This document shows positions 43,845 through 51,334 of a DNA stretch of 64,000 nucleotides, piece after piece. Position 1 is the first letter of the stretch; every line of letters begins with the position of its first letter. The translations under genes were made by a program, and so were the position numbers. The notes beneath the pieces are model-generated. The model was given only the letters and a program-made list of their open reading frames with translations. It did not search any database and was not told where the DNA came from. Source of the stretch: Azoarcus sp. PA01 (GTDB taxonomy: Bacteria > Pseudomonadota > Gammaproteobacteria > Burkholderiales > Rhodocyclaceae); NCBI GenBank assembly GCA_001274695.2, contig LARU01000002.1, positions 1,426,001 to 1,490,000 of the forward strand. Direction: 5' to 3'.

Positions 43845-45302
43845 GTGGCAAAGATTTCAGCACCGAAAAGCAACCGCGAATTCATCGACGCGTGCGTCAA
43901 GTCCGGCGATGCCGTGCGCATCAAGCAGGAAGTCGACTGGGACAACGAGGCCGGCGCGATCGTGCGGCGCGTCTGCGAGCTCGGCGAAGCCGCGCCGTTC
44001 ATGGAGAACATCAAGGACTATCCGGGCTTCAGCTACTTCGGCGCTCCGCTGTCGACCTACCGCCGCATGGCGATCTCGCTCGGCATGGACCCGGCCTCGA
44101 CGTTGCCGCAGATCGGCGCCGAGTACTTGAAGCGCACGAACAGCGAGCCGATCGAACCGGTCGTGATCGACCGCCGCGACGCGCCGTGCAAGGAGAACGT
44201 GCTGCTCGGCGCCGATGCCGACCTGACGAAGCTGCCGGTGCCGCTCGTGCATGACGGCGACGGCGGGCGCTACGTCGGCACCTGGCACGCGGTGATCACG
44301 AAGCACCCGGTGCGCGGCGACGTGAACTGGGGCATGTACCGGCAGATGATGTGGGACGGCCGCACGATGTCGGGCGCGGTGTTCCCGTTCTCGGATCTGG
44401 GCAAGGCGCTGACCGAGTACTACCTGCCGCGCGGCGAAGGCTGCCCGTTCGCGACCGCGATCGGTCTGTCGCCGCTCGCCGCGATGGCCGCGTGCGCGCC
44501 GTCGCCGATCCCCGAGCCGGAACTGACGGGCATGCTCGCCGGCGAGCCGGTACGCCTCGTGAAGTGCGAGACGAACGATCTCGAAGTGCCGGCTGATGCC
44601 GAGATCATCATCGAGGGCATGATCCTGCCCGACTACAAGGTCGAGGAAGGCCCGTTCGGCGAATACACCGGCTACCGCACGAGCCCGCGCGACTTCCGCG
44701 TGACGTTCCGCGTCGATGCGATCACCTACCGCAACAACGCGACGATGACGATCTCGAACATGGGCGTGCCGCAGGACGAAGGGCAGCTGTTGCGCTCGTT
44801 CTCGCTCGGGCTCGAGCTCGAGAAGCTCCTGAAGAGCCAGGGCATTCCGGTCACCGGCGTGTATATGCACCCGCGCTCGACGCACCACATGATGATCGTC
44901 GGCGTGAAGCCGACCTACGCCGGCATCGCGATGCAGATCGCGCAGCTCGCGTTCGGCTCGAAGCTCGGGCCGTGGTTCCACATGGTGATGGTCGTCGACG
45001 ACCAGACCGACATCTTCAACTGGGACGAGGTCTATCACGCGTTCTGCACGCGCTGCAATCCGGAGCGCGGCATCCACGTGTTCAAGAACACGACCGGCAC
45101 CGCGCTGTACCCGCACGCGACGCCGCACGACCGCAAGTACTCGATCGGCTCGCAAGTGCTGTTCGACTGCCTGTGGCCGGTCGACTGGGACAAGACCAAC
45201 GACGTGCCGACGCTCGTCAGCTTCAAGAAAGTCTATCCGCAGGACATCCAGGACAAGGTCACGAACAGCTGGACCGATTACGGCTTCAAGCCGGTCAAAT
45301 AA
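43845..45302 (+). CDS. ppcA: Phenylphosphate carboxylase subunit alpha (UbiD family)
   Basis: A 485-residue (~54 kDa) UbiD-family protein: WGMYRQMMWDGRTMSG, ADAEIIIEGMILP and EGPFGEYTGYRTS with the E-x4-E pair at residues ~268/273. It is the catalytic partner of PpcB; the two are homologous along their length but clearly diverged. Begins at GTG 43845 with AAGGAGATC upstream. Size and place match the alpha subunit. Confidence 0.92.
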   Translation: MAKISAPKSNREFIDACVKSGDAVRIKQEVDWDNEAGAIVRRVCELGEAAPFMENIKDYPGFSYFGAPLSTYRRMAISLGMDPASTLPQIGAEYLKRTNSEPIEPVVIDRRDAPCKENVLLGADADLTKLPVPLVHDGDGGRYVGTWHAVITKHPVRGDVNWGMYRQMMWDGRTMSGAVFPFSDLGKALTEYYLPRGEGCPFATAIGLSPLAAMAACAPSPIPEPELTGMLAGEPVRLVKCETNDLEVPADAEIIIEGMILPDYKVEEGPFGEYTGYRTSPRDFRVTFRVDAITYRNNATMTISNMGVPQDEGQLLRSFSLGLELEKLLKSQGIPVTGVYMHPRSTHHMMIVGVKPTYAGIAMQIAQLAFGSKLGPWFHMVMVVDDQTDIFNWDEVYHAFCTRCNPERGIHVFKNTTGTALYPHATPHDRKYSIGSQVLFDCLWPVDWDKTNDVPTLVSFKKVYPQDIQDKVTNSWTDYGFKPVK

Positions 45303-45314
45303 GGAGACGACGCG

Positions 45315-45569
45315 ATGAACCAGTGGGAAGTTTTCGTCATGGATCTGGCCGAACTGCCGGAAGGCACGGAGCTCGAACTGAGCGTGCGCACCCTCAATCC
45401 GGGATTGAAGAAATACACTTATCAGCGCGTCAAGGCCGAACTGTCGAATTCGCTCGACAAGTTCCCCGACCGCCTGCAAGTGCGCTTCGGGCGCGGCCAG
45501 CTGTGCAAACAGGAGTTCTCGATCCGCATCATCGAGCAGGTCCAGCGCATGCCGGCGAAGTATCTGTAG
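45315..45569 (+). CDS. ppcC: Phenylphosphate carboxylase subunit gamma
   Basis: An 84-residue (~10 kDa) basic/acidic protein without recognisable catalytic motif, located right after ppcA by 12 bases. Size and position match the gamma subunit of phenylphosphate carboxylase; the protein has no other relatives that I recognise. GGAGACGACGCG precedes the ATG. Confidence 0.85.
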   Translation: MNQWEVFVMDLAELPEGTELELSVRTLNPGLKKYTYQRVKAELSNSLDKFPDRLQVRFGRGQLCKQEFSIRIIEQVQRMPAKYL

Positions 45570-45677
45570 CAACGCGTGCCCGGGCCCCGTGCGGGTTCCG
45601 GGCAGCGCCAGCACATTCAGGACGCGCACCCGCGGCCGGCGCCGCGGCTCTACACGGTTTCAAGAACTGGGGGAACG

Positions 45678-47024
45678 ATGGCTTATTCCGATTTGCGCGC
45701 CTTTCTCGCCGACCTCGGCGACGATCTGCGGCATGTCCGCGACGAGTTCGATCCGCGCTTCGAGATTGCCGCAGTGTTGCGCAGCCTGCCCGCGGGCGCG
45801 CCGGCGGTGCTGTTCGACGACATCCGCGGCTATCCCGGCGCGCGCGTCGCCGGCAACCTGATTGCCAGCCGCCCTCGCCTCGCCCGCGCGCTCGGCACGA
45901 CCGCTGAGCGGCTCGCGCAAACCTGGCTGCAGCGCAAGGAACAGGGTGTGACGCCGGTCGTCACGACGGGCGCGGCGCCGGTCAAGGAAGTCGTGCATCG
46001 CGCCCCCGACGACCTGCTGTCGCTGCTGCCGATCCTGACTCACCACGAGAAGGACGCGGCGCCGTTCATCACCACCGGCGTCGTGCTGTGCACCGACCCC
46101 GAAACCGGCCGCCGCGGCATGGGCATTCACCGCATGATGGTCAAAGGCGGCAGGCGGCTCGGCATCCTGCTCGCGAATCCGCCGCTGCCGCAGTTCCTCG
46201 CGCGTGCCGAAGCCGCCGGCCGGCCGCTCGACGTCGCGGTCGCGCTCGGCCTCGAACCGGCGACGCTGCTCGCGTCGGTCGTCAAGGTCGGTCCGCTGGT
46301 GCCGGACAAGATGGCGATCGCCGGCGCGCTGCGCGGCGCACCGGTCGAACTGGTGCGCGCCGAGACGGTCGACGTCGAAGTGCCGGCGCGCGCCGAGATC
46401 GTCATCGAGGGGCGAATGCTGCCGGGCGTGCGCGAGCTCGAAGGGCCGTTCGGCGAGAACACCGGGCATTACTTCTCGAACGTCAGCCCGGTCATCGAAG
46501 TGAGCGCGGTCACGCATCGCGACAACTTCATCTACCCCGGCCTGTGCCCGTGGTCGGCCGAAGTCGACGCGCTGTTGTCGCTCGCCGCCGGCGCGGAGCT
46601 GCTCGGCCAGCTGCAGGCGCTGATCGGCGGCGTCGTCGACCTGGAACTGGCCGCCGGCACCAGCGGTTTTTCCGCCGTCATCGCCGTTCATGACTGCACG
46701 CCGGCCGACGTGAGAAGGCTCGTGATGCTCGCGCTGAACCTCGACCGCCGCCTGAAGATAGTCACCGTCGTCGATGACGACGTCGATATCCGTGACCCGC
46801 GCGAAGTCGCATGGGCGCTGGCGACGCGCTACCAGCCGGCGCGCGACACCGTCGTGATCCACGGCTGCGAAGCGTATGTCATCGATCCGTCGGCGTCCGG
46901 CAACGCCGCTTCGAAAGTCGGCTTCATCGCGACGCGCGCGAGCGGCGCCGAGTCCGACCGCATCACGCTGCCCGCCGCCGCTGCGGCAAAAGCCCGCGCA
47001 GTTATCGCCGCAGTGCTTTCCTGA
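45678..47024 (+). CDS. Third UbiD-family decarboxylase-like protein
   Basis: A 448-residue UbiD-family protein downstream of ppcC, with GIHRMMVKGGRRLGIL, ARAEIVIEGRMLP and EGPFGENTGHYFS (E-x4-E at residues ~255/260) and therefore apparently intact active-site residues. The usual Thauera operon also has a UbiD-like gene here whose role is unknown. Possibilities are decarboxylation of a hydroxybenzoate, or a ubiquinone-pathway-like function. The ATG at 45678 follows GGGGGAAC. UbiX is directly downstream. Confidence 0.88.
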   Translation: MAYSDLRAFLADLGDDLRHVRDEFDPRFEIAAVLRSLPAGAPAVLFDDIRGYPGARVAGNLIASRPRLARALGTTAERLAQTWLQRKEQGVTPVVTTGAAPVKEVVHRAPDDLLSLLPILTHHEKDAAPFITTGVVLCTDPETGRRGMGIHRMMVKGGRRLGILLANPPLPQFLARAEAAGRPLDVAVALGLEPATLLASVVKVGPLVPDKMAIAGALRGAPVELVRAETVDVEVPARAEIVIEGRMLPGVRELEGPFGENTGHYFSNVSPVIEVSAVTHRDNFIYPGLCPWSAEVDALLSLAAGAELLGQLQALIGGVVDLELAAGTSGFSAVIAVHDCTPADVRRLVMLALNLDRRLKIVTVVDDDVDIRDPREVAWALATRYQPARDTVVIHGCEAYVIDPSASGNAASKVGFIATRASGAESDRITLPAAAAAKARAVIAAVLS

Positions 47025-47036
47025 GGGAGATCTGAA

Positions 47037-47621
47037 ATGAGAATAGTCGTCGGAATTTCCGGTGCCAGCGGCGCGATCTACGGCATCCGCCTGCTCGAGG
47101 TGCTGAAGAAGATCGGCGTCGAGACCGACCTCGTGATGTCGGATTCGGCCAAGCGCACGATCGTCTACGAAACCGATTATTCGATCAACGACGTCAAGCT
47201 CCTCGCTTCGTGCGTGCACGACATCAACGACGTCGGCGCGTCGATCGCGAGCGGCTCGTTCCGCCACGCCGGCATGGTCATCGCGCCGTGCTCGATCAAG
47301 ACGCTGTCGGCAGTCGCGAACTCGTTCAACACGAACCTGCTGATCCGCGCCGCCGACGTGACGCTGAAGGAGCGCCGCAAGCTCGTGCTGATGATCCGGG
47401 AAACCCCGCTGCACCTCGGGCACCTGCGGCTGATGACGCAGGTCACCGAGACCGGTGCGGTGCTGGTGCCGCCGCTGCCGGCGTTCTACCACCGCCCGCA
47501 GACGATCGACGACATCATCAACCAGTCGGTGACGAAAGTGCTCGACCAGTTCGACCTCGACGTCGACCTGTTCGGTCGCTGGACCGGCAACGAAGAACGT
47601 GATTTCGCGAAAGCGCGCTGA
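47037..47621 (+). CDS. UbiX-type flavin prenyltransferase
   Basis: A 194-residue UbiX-family protein: VVGISGASGAIYGIRLLEVL at the N-terminus, MVIAPCSIKTLSAVANSF, LLIRAADVTLKERRKLVLMIRETPLHLGHLRLMTQVTETGAVLVPPLPAFYHRPQT (the classical UbiX signature). It joins FMNH2 and dimethylallyl monophosphate to make prenyl-FMN, the UbiD cofactor. It lies 12 bases after the third UbiD gene and 4 bases before a riboflavin kinase gene. Confidence 0.95.
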   Translation: MRIVVGISGASGAIYGIRLLEVLKKIGVETDLVMSDSAKRTIVYETDYSINDVKLLASCVHDINDVGASIASGSFRHAGMVIAPCSIKTLSAVANSFNTNLLIRAADVTLKERRKLVLMIRETPLHLGHLRLMTQVTETGAVLVPPLPAFYHRPQTIDDIINQSVTKVLDQFDLDVDLFGRWTGNEERDFAKAR

Positions 47622-47625
47622 CATC

Positions 47626-48195
47626 ATGCTGCTCGCCTCCGTCACGCGCACCGGCCGCTTCGTCCGGATGTCGTCCGCCCCCCAAGGCAGCTTCGAGCCC
47701 GTCGCCGGCGCGAGGATCCCGCTCACCGGCGTGGTCACGCGCGGCGACGGCGTCGCTTGCCGCTTCACGTCGCTCGACTGGCTCGTCGAGGAGTTCCGCA
47801 TGAAGCTCGGCTTCGTGCCGCACCCGGGCACGCTGAACCTGCACATGTCCGGCCCGCGCTGGCGCGCTGCGCGCCAGCGACTCGCAGCCGCATCGGGCAT
47901 CGCGATCACGTCGCCCACGGGCTTTTGCGGCGCGCGATGCTTCCGCGTCCGGCTCGCCGGGCGGATCGACGGTGCGCTGGTGCTGCCGGACGTCGCCCAC
48001 TACCCATCGCACAAATTCGAGATCGTCGCGCCGGTGCCGGTGCGCGCGACGCTCGGCCTTGGCGACGGCGACCGCGTCGCGCTGCGGCTCGAGCTTACCT
48101 GCAGCACAGTCCCGCTGCGCGTTGGCGCGAGCGGCGACGCACGCACCGCTTCGCGCACGGAGATCGCGCGGCTCGTCGGAGGAGAACGGTCATGA
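47626..48195 (+). CDS. CTP-dependent riboflavin kinase-like protein (archaeal RibK/DUF120 type)
   Basis: A 189-residue protein resembling the archaeal CTP-dependent riboflavin kinase (MJ0056/DUF120). Seen directly: LGFVPHPGTLNLHM (residues ~61-74, matching the archaeal GFxPxPGTLNL nucleotide/flavin motif), a Gly/Arg-rich strand and YPSHKFEIVAPVPVRATLGLGDGDRVAL near the C-terminus (family EVIAPxxLR..L..DGD). The reaction would be riboflavin plus CTP to FMN. It lies four bases after ubiX and overlaps the NUDIX gene by four (ATGA). Unusual for a bacterium. I am confident of the fold family, less so of activity. Confidence 0.82.
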   Translation: MLLASVTRTGRFVRMSSAPQGSFEPVAGARIPLTGVVTRGDGVACRFTSLDWLVEEFRMKLGFVPHPGTLNLHMSGPRWRAARQRLAAASGIAITSPTGFCGARCFRVRLAGRIDGALVLPDVAHYPSHKFEIVAPVPVRATLGLGDGDRVALRLELTCSTVPLRVGASGDARTASRTEIARLVGGERS

Positions 48196-48740
48196 CAATG
48201 AAATTCTGTCCGGAATGCCGGACGCCGCTTGCGCTCGCCAAGGTACATGGACGCGAACGGGAAAGCTGTCCGGCCTGCGGCTACGTCGCGTTCCACAAGC
48301 CGGCGCCGGTCGTGCTCGCGATCATCGACCACGCCGACCATCTCGTGATGATCCGTCGCGGGCTCGCGCCGCTGGCCGGCTACTGGGCGCCGCCCGGCGG
48401 CTACGTCGAGCTCGGCGAGTCGCTGGAGGACGCGGTCATCCGCGAGGCGCGCGAAGAAACCGGCCTTGACGTCGTCGTCGACGGTTTCGTCGGCGCGTAC
48501 TCGCAGACCGGCGCACGCGCGCTGATCCTCGCGTATCGCGCGCATTCGATCGGCGGGCACCCGGTCGCCAGCGACGACGCGGCCGAGCTGCGCCTCGTCG
48601 CGCCGGGCCAGCTGCCGCTGCAGCGTTCCCCCGAAGGCGCGCCGCTCCTCGACCGCTGGTTCTTCGACGTCATCGAGGACGTCACCGCACCGTGGAAGTG
48701 GGGCCGGCGCCCCGCCGCGCGCTCGGTCGCCGGGAGATGA
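48192..48740 (+). CDS. NUDIX hydrolase with N-terminal zinc ribbon
   Basis: A 182-residue protein: N-terminal zinc ribbon (CPECRTPLA and CPACGY, two CxxC pairs), then a NUDIX fold with the box GGYVELGESLEDAVIREAREETGL, a full match to Gx5Ex7REUxEExGU. Substrates of such enzymes are dinucleotides or nucleoside/prenyl diphosphates. A MutT-like gene follows ubiX in the Thauera phenol cluster as well (from memory). GGAGGAG precedes the ATG, which overlaps the stop of the riboflavin kinase gene. Confidence 0.88.
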   Translation: MTMKFCPECRTPLALAKVHGRERESCPACGYVAFHKPAPVVLAIIDHADHLVMIRRGLAPLAGYWAPPGGYVELGESLEDAVIREAREETGLDVVVDGFVGAYSQTGARALILAYRAHSIGGHPVASDDAAELRLVAPGQLPLQRSPEGAPLLDRWFFDVIEDVTAPWKWGRRPAARSVAGR

Positions 48741-48884
48741 CGATGACCGCACCGCCGACCGGGCCGCCCGCCTGACCGACGCGCCGCCACGGCGCTTCCC
48801 CGACTCTCGTTGATACCTGCCTGCATGCCGCGCGAGCGGTGTGCACGGTGCCGCATTGCCTCGCCCAACCGAAGGAAGATCCTC

Positions 48885-50186
48885 ATGGCATTTTTCGACG
48901 AAGCTACCGAAACCCTGCCGCGCGACAAGCTCGAAGCGCTGCAGCTGCAAAAACTGCGCGCGATGCTCGCCGAGCTGTGGCAGCGCAACCGGTTCTACAC
49001 GGCGAAATGGACGGCTGCGGGGGTGGACCCGCGCGACGTCGGCACGCTCGCCGACCTCGCGCAGCTGCCCTTCACGACGAAGTCCGAGCTGATGGAGGCG
49101 CAGCAGGCAGCGAACGGGTCGTTCGGCACGACCCTGACGTACCCGCCCGACGCTTACGTGCGGCTGCACCAGACCTCGGGCACGACCGGCGTGCCGCTGA
49201 AAGTGCTCGACACCGCGCAATCCTGGGACTGGTTCGGACGCTGCTGGGCGCACGTCTTCGCCGGCGCGGGCGTCGGTCCGGCCGACCGCGTGTTCCTGGC
49301 GTTCTCGTTCGGCCCGTTCATCGGCTTCTGGTCCGCGGTCGAAGGGGCCCACAAAGTCGGCGCGACGCTGATCCCCGGCGGCGGGCGCGACTCGCTGCAG
49401 CGGCTCGAGCTGATGCGCGACACGGGCGCGACGGTGCTGTGCTGCACGCCGACCTACGCGCTGCGGCTCGCCGAAGTCGGGCGCGAATCGGGCTTCGACC
49501 TCGCGTCGATCCCGCTGCGCGCGACGATTCATGCCGGCGAGCCGGGCGCGAATATCCCGGCGACGAAGCAGCGCATCGAGTCGGCGTGGTCGGCGAAGTG
49601 CTTCGACCACGCCGGCGCTTCGGAGATCGGCGCGCATTCGTTCGAATGCGAGCATCAGCCGGGCGGCACGCATCTGGTCGAGAGCGAATTCATCGCCGAA
49701 GTCATCGATCCGGCCACCGGCGCGCCGGTCGCGCCGGGCCAGCGCGGCGAGCTCGTGCTGACGAACCTCGGCCGCTGGGGTTTCCCCGTGCTGCGTTACC
49801 GCACCGGCGACCTGGTCGAGGTCAACCACGCCCCTTGCGCGTGCGGCCGCAGCTTCCTGCGTTTCGAAGGCGGCATCCTCGGCCGCGCCGACGACATGGT
49901 CACGGTGCGCGGCGTCAACGTCTATCCGTCCGGCGTCGAGAACATCATCCGCAAATTCACCGAAGTCGACGAATTCCGCATCCACGTGCGCCGCGAGCAC
50001 GCGCTCGACGAGATGGACGTCGAGATCGAGCTGTGCGAAGGTGCCGACGCATGCATCGTGCATTCGATCGCCGAAAAACTCGATTCGCTCCTCGCCTTCC
50101 GGCCGCGCGTCCACCACGTCGGCCGCAACGCGCTGCCACGCTTCGACATGAAAGCGCGGCGCTTCCATGTCAGCCGCGAGGGGTGA
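48885..50186 (+). CDS. Phenylacetate-CoA-ligase-family acyl-CoA synthetase
   Basis: A 433-residue adenylate-forming enzyme of the PaaK group: P-loop TSGTTGVPLKV, HAGASEIGAHSFEC, YRTGDLVEV, FEGGILGRADDMVTVRGVNVYPSGVE and a C-terminal lid ending MKARRFHV. It would activate an aromatic acid, plausibly 4-hydroxybenzoate from the carboxylase, to its CoA thioester. That substrate is inferred only from the operon; the family also uses phenylacetate and other acids. ATG at 48885 chosen from GAAGGAAG upstream. It lies 144 bases after the NUDIX gene. Confidence 0.85.
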   Translation: MAFFDEATETLPRDKLEALQLQKLRAMLAELWQRNRFYTAKWTAAGVDPRDVGTLADLAQLPFTTKSELMEAQQAANGSFGTTLTYPPDAYVRLHQTSGTTGVPLKVLDTAQSWDWFGRCWAHVFAGAGVGPADRVFLAFSFGPFIGFWSAVEGAHKVGATLIPGGGRDSLQRLELMRDTGATVLCCTPTYALRLAEVGRESGFDLASIPLRATIHAGEPGANIPATKQRIESAWSAKCFDHAGASEIGAHSFECEHQPGGTHLVESEFIAEVIDPATGAPVAPGQRGELVLTNLGRWGFPVLRYRTGDLVEVNHAPCACGRSFLRFEGGILGRADDMVTVRGVNVYPSGVENIIRKFTEVDEFRIHVRREHALDEMDVEIELCEGADACIVHSIAEKLDSLLAFRPRVHHVGRNALPRFDMKARRFHVSREG

Positions 50187-50259
50187 CGACGGCGCCGGGA
50201 CGCATCACCTGCGCGCTCCCCGGCAGGCGTGTGGCTGCGGGGCAGCTGAAGGTGTTACC

Positions 50260-50301
50260 GCTGCGGCCGGGACGGGCCGGCAAGCCCGTCCCGGCCGCAG
50301 C
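50260..50301. other. 17-bp perfect hairpin at the 3' end of the phenol operon
   Basis: Arms 50260-50276 and 50285-50301 (GCTGCGGCCGGGACGGG and its exact complement), eight-base loop. It lies between the CoA ligase and the SphA-like gene. There is no U-run, so it is either an attenuating or mRNA-stabilising structure rather than a plain terminator. Confidence 0.8.
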
Positions 50302-50342
50302 ATTGCAGTGAGCAGAGCAATAAAACATCAAGGAGGAGACTT

Positions 50343-51272
50343 ATGAGGATGAACAAAGTCGGCGTTGCGATCGCGCTGTCGGCCCTCGTTGCGACCAGTG
50401 CGAGCGCGAAGGAAGGCGGCGATCAGTATCCCCACGGCAGCGAGAACTGGCTCGCTGGCGCGCTGCCGCCGCCGGGCGATTATTTTCTGAACTACTTCGG
50501 CTATTACGACGGCGACCTGCGCGACGGCGACGGCGACAAGGTGCCCGGCGCTTCCGTCACCGCGTGGTTCGACGCGCTGCGCTGGGTCAAGGTCACGAAC
50601 CAGCAGATCCTCGGCGGCAACTGGGCGATGCACGCGATCCTGCCGGTCGTGCACCAGGAACTGGAGCTTGGCGCCGGCGGCAAGACGGTCAGCGGGCTCG
50701 GCGACATCGTGTTTTCACCGTTCGTCGTCGCGTGGCATTCCGGCAACTGGCATTGGGTCGCTGCGCTCGACTTCTACGCGCCGACCGGCAAGTACAAGTC
50801 CGGCGAGCCGCGGAAGAGCATCGGCGCGCACTACTGGAGCGTCGAACCGGTATTCGCCGCGACCTGGCTGTCGGAGAGCGGCTGGGAAGTGTCGGCCAAG
50901 TTCATGTACAACATCAAGGCGAAGAACAAGGACTTCCGGCCCGCGCCGGGCGCGCCGAAGATGGACTACGAGTCCGGCGACGAACTTCACATCGACTACC
51001 TCGTCGGCAAGCGCTTCGGGCCGTGGGGGGCTGGTCTGTCGGGCTACTACGTGAAGCAGACCACCGACGACGAGCTCGACGGCCGCAAGATCCCCGCGGC
51101 GATCGGCCCGTGGTCCGCAGGGCGCCGCGGCGAAGTGTTCGCGATCGGCCCGAGCATCAGCTACACGACGAAAGGCGGCACGCTGCTCGTCGCGCAGTGG
51201 CAGCACGAAACCGAAGCCGAGAATCGCTTCCGCGGCGACAAGGCGTGGTTCAAGCTCGTGACGCCGTTCTGA
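50343..51272 (+). CDS. SphA/MetA-type outer-membrane protein of phenol-degradation clusters
   Basis: A 309-residue protein with a signal peptide (to SASA) followed by beta-strand-rich sequence and many aromatic residues (GSENWLAGALPPPGDYFLNYFGYY, DFYAPTGKYKSGEPRKSIG, YSVEPVFAATWL-like strands) ending in FKLVTPF, a C-terminal aromatic typical of outer-membrane barrels. This family is commonly annotated as protein involved in meta-pathway of phenol degradation. Likely helps phenol or another hydrophobic substrate pass the outer membrane (inferred). Confidence 0.82.
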   Translation: MRMNKVGVAIALSALVATSASAKEGGDQYPHGSENWLAGALPPPGDYFLNYFGYYDGDLRDGDGDKVPGASVTAWFDALRWVKVTNQQILGGNWAMHAILPVVHQELELGAGGKTVSGLGDIVFSPFVVAWHSGNWHWVAALDFYAPTGKYKSGEPRKSIGAHYWSVEPVFAATWLSESGWEVSAKFMYNIKAKNKDFRPAPGAPKMDYESGDELHIDYLVGKRFGPWGAGLSGYYVKQTTDDELDGRKIPAAIGPWSAGRRGEVFAIGPSISYTTKGGTLLVAQWQHETEAENRFRGDKAWFKLVTPF

Positions 51273-51281
51273 GCCAGGCTG

Positions 51282-51313
51282 CGGCGCGCGCGGAAATTGC
51301 GCGTCGCGCCGCC
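51282..51313. other. GC-rich hairpin between convergent genes
   Basis: A ~12-bp stem with one mismatch (GCGGCGCG...CGCGCCGC core) in the gap between the SphA-like gene and the convergent DUF6351 gene. A possible bidirectional terminator without U-tract; function uncertain. Confidence 0.5.
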
Positions 51314-51334
51314 GTCTCGTGTGCGGGCAGGCTT

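Noticed and set aside
41739-45569. The phenylphosphate carboxylase genes as a novel system
   Set aside because: They match the known Thauera/Aromatoleum operon in order, number and size; only the accessory genes and regulation are noteworthy.
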